DNA of 64,000 nt. It comes from Clostridium sp. OS1-26. GTDB lineage: Bacteria; Bacillota; Clostridia; Clostridiales; Clostridiaceae. Shown piece after piece: positions 62,589-64,000 of this stretch (its first letter is position 1; the number at the start of each line of letters is the position of its first letter). The notes beneath the pieces were generated by a model. It worked only from the letters and a program-made list of their open reading frames with translations, was not told the origin of the DNA and did no database searches. A program made the position numbers and the translations under genes. The DNA is taken from contig NZ_CP133264.1 in the NCBI RefSeq assembly GCF_030915445.1, positions 1,922,001 through 1,986,000 on the forward strand, read 5' to 3'.

Positions 62589-64000
62589 ATGAAAGTAGAA
62601 AAGACAATAGTTAACAGAAAATTTGGAGTGCTTGATATAATTATATTTTTAGCAATTGCAGCAGTACTATATTTAGCGATTTCTCCAGGAATAAGAGGAA
62701 ACGTAAGTACTAGTGGAATACAGGTTTCAACGGATATAAGAAATCTTCCAATGTATGTTCTAAAGTCAGTTGGTAGAATGACAGGAGCATATATTTTATC
62801 CTTGATATTTACGCTTGTATATGGATATGTTGCTGCACATAACGAAAGAGCTGAAAAGATAATGGTACCAGTATTAGATATACTTCAATCTATACCAGTA
62901 CTATCATTTCTGCCAGCAGTAGTTTTAGGCCTGATAGCATTATTTCCTAATAATAATATAGGTTTGGAATTATCTTGTATCATATTGATATTTACAGGTC
63001 AGGCTTGGAATATGACTTTTAGTTTTTATCATTCTATAAAAATATTACCTAAGGATTTAAAAGAAGCTTCTAGCGTATTTGGGTTAAATAAGTGGCAGAA
63101 TTTTAAAAAGCTAGAGGTTCCATTTTCAATTATTGGATTGGTCTGGAATAGTATGATGTCCTGGGCAGGTGGATGGTTCTTTCTTATGGCTTGTGAGATG
63201 TTTACATTAAAGGGTAAGGACTTTAGACTGCCAGGTATCGGTTCTTTTTTACAAACTGCAGCAAGCCAAGGAAATACTAGAGCATTAACATGGGGAATCG
63301 CTGCATTAATACTTGTTATTGTCCTTTTAGATCAATTGTTCTGGAAACCAGTAACTGTTTGGGCGGATAAGTTTAAAATAGAACTTACTGAATCAAGTGA
63401 AGCACCTCGATCCTTTGTTCTCACTCTTTTAAGAAGATCTGTAATTGTTGAGTTTTTTATTGAAAAAATATTTGAACCTTTTGCAGAAAAATTAAATAAT
63501 TTTATAGATAAATTTGTAGTAAAACTTTCAAATAGAGAGGAAACTAAAGGAAAAGGTATAGGTTTTACAGTTAAATGGATTTTTAGAATATTAATTTGCG
63601 GATTACTTTTATATTCAGGATTCAATGCTTTTAAGCTATTAATGCAGCTTTCAAAAGATGAGTGGGGAAGGATACTACCTGCTGTAGGTTACTCCTTTCT
63701 AAGAGTTATTGCAGCTCAAATTATAGCATTAATATGGACAGTACCAGCAGGAGTGGCTATAGGTATGAATAAAAAAGTTGCCAATATTCTGCAACCAATT
63801 ATTCAGGTTGTAGCGTCAATTCCCGCAACAGCACTTTTCCCTGTTATATTAGTATTTTTTATGAATGAACTTGGCGGCTTGAATGTTGCTTCTGTACTTT
63901 TGATGCTTATGGGAACTCAGTGGTATATATTATTTAATGTAATTGCTGGAGCAATGGCTATTCCTGAAGATTTAAAAGCGGCGGCAAAGACTTTTGGAGT
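62589..64000 (+). CDS. Double-domain ABC transporter permease (3' end outside window)
   Basis: The frame from ATG 62589, behind GAAGGAG, is open to the window end (470 codons). It holds two binding-protein-dependent permease domains in one chain. The first (about residues 60-270) has the EAA-type loop LPKDLKEASSVFGLNKWQNF. The second begins after about 370 and has IPEDLKAAAKTFGV at the window edge. The type is that of nitrate/sulfonate/taurine importers. An M-box riboswitch precedes it, which suggests expression when Mg2+ is scarce, so the cargo may be Mg2+ or a related ion rather than an anion. ATPase and binding-protein genes would lie downstream. Confidence 0.9.
   Translation, partial: MKVEKTIVNRKFGVLDIIIFLAIAAVLYLAISPGIRGNVSTSGIQVSTDIRNLPMYVLKSVGRMTGAYILSLIFTLVYGYVAAHNERAEKIMVPVLDILQSIPVLSFLPAVVLGLIALFPNNNIGLELSCIILIFTGQAWNMTFSFYHSIKILPKDLKEASSVFGLNKWQNFKKLEVPFSIIGLVWNSMMSWAGGWFFLMACEMFTLKGKDFRLPGIGSFLQTAASQGNTRALTWGIAALILVIVLLDQLFWKPVTVWADKFKIELTESSEAPRSFVLTLLRRSVIVEFFIEKIFEPFAEKLNNFIDKFVVKLSNREETKGKGIGFTVKWIFRILICGLLLYSGFNAFKLLMQLSKDEWGRILPAVGYSFLRVIAAQIIALIWTVPAGVAIGMNKKVANILQPIIQVVASIPATALFPVILVFFMNELGGLNVASVLLMLMGTQWYILFNVIAGAMAIPEDLKAAAKTFG

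Overview
The window is chromosomal DNA from a low-GC, anaerobic, Gram-positive bacterium, almost certainly a Clostridium in the broad sense. The evidence is AT-rich intergenic DNA, clostridial-type 16S/23S rRNA, bifunctional AdhE, ATP-type PEP carboxykinase, a Re-type citrate synthase, GapN, a short MetH without a reactivation domain, MurT/GatD, S-box and M-box riboswitches, and frequent TTG/GTG starts behind strong GGAGG sites. I cannot name a species from this sequence.

Layout. 1-2570: end of an alpha-glucoside PTS operon (EIICB, GH4 6-phospho-alpha-glucosidase, EIIA). 2.9-4.7 kb: a chemoreceptor preceded by a nested-hairpin element. 4.7-6.8 kb (minus): murT-gatD, with gatD frameshifted. 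7-13.3 kb: an internally deleted glycerophosphodiesterase, EamA and YitT membrane proteins, pckA, a FUSC-like membrane protein and uppP. 13.5-17.4 kb: a small secreted protein, tRNA-Leu, a HesB-like gene with an in-frame TGA that looks like selenocysteine, and adhE with Rex-like sites upstream. 18.5-23.9 and 26.3-31.6 kb: two nearly identical rRNA operons in direct orientation, with different tRNAs (Ala, Ile and Phe in the first; Asn in the second). They enclose a three-gene pterin/folate cluster (folE, HD hydrolase, folB-folK fusion).

31.7-43.2 kb: an MBL-fold lipoprotein, PlsC, GapN, then Re-citrate synthase, aconitase and isocitrate dehydrogenase (an oxidative route to 2-oxoglutarate and glutamate), a GGDEF/HD-GYP protein and DUF488. 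43.6-52.6 kb: a methionine regulon made of hom, metX and metY (minus, S-box before metY) facing metF, metH and an unknown gene (plus, a second S-box). 53.1-57.2 kb: polar amino-acid ABC permease and ATPase (ATPase frameshifted), then argG and argH, probably one arginine/citrulline unit. 57.3-62.1 kb: DUF378, an Lrp-type regulator, a small membrane protein, a repeat mosaic, a candidate small RNA, and a nitrilase divergent from a MocR regulator. 62.2 kb to the end: an M-box Mg2+ riboswitch ahead of a double-domain ABC permease cut by the window edge.

The least explained material is a set of dispersed palindromic elements in intergenic DNA. Copies differ in sequence but keep base pairing, and several carry another palindrome inside a loop or arm. 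The strongest single-gene finding is the putative HesB selenoprotein. Two genes are broken by single-base changes next to homopolymers, which could be assembly errors or real decay.
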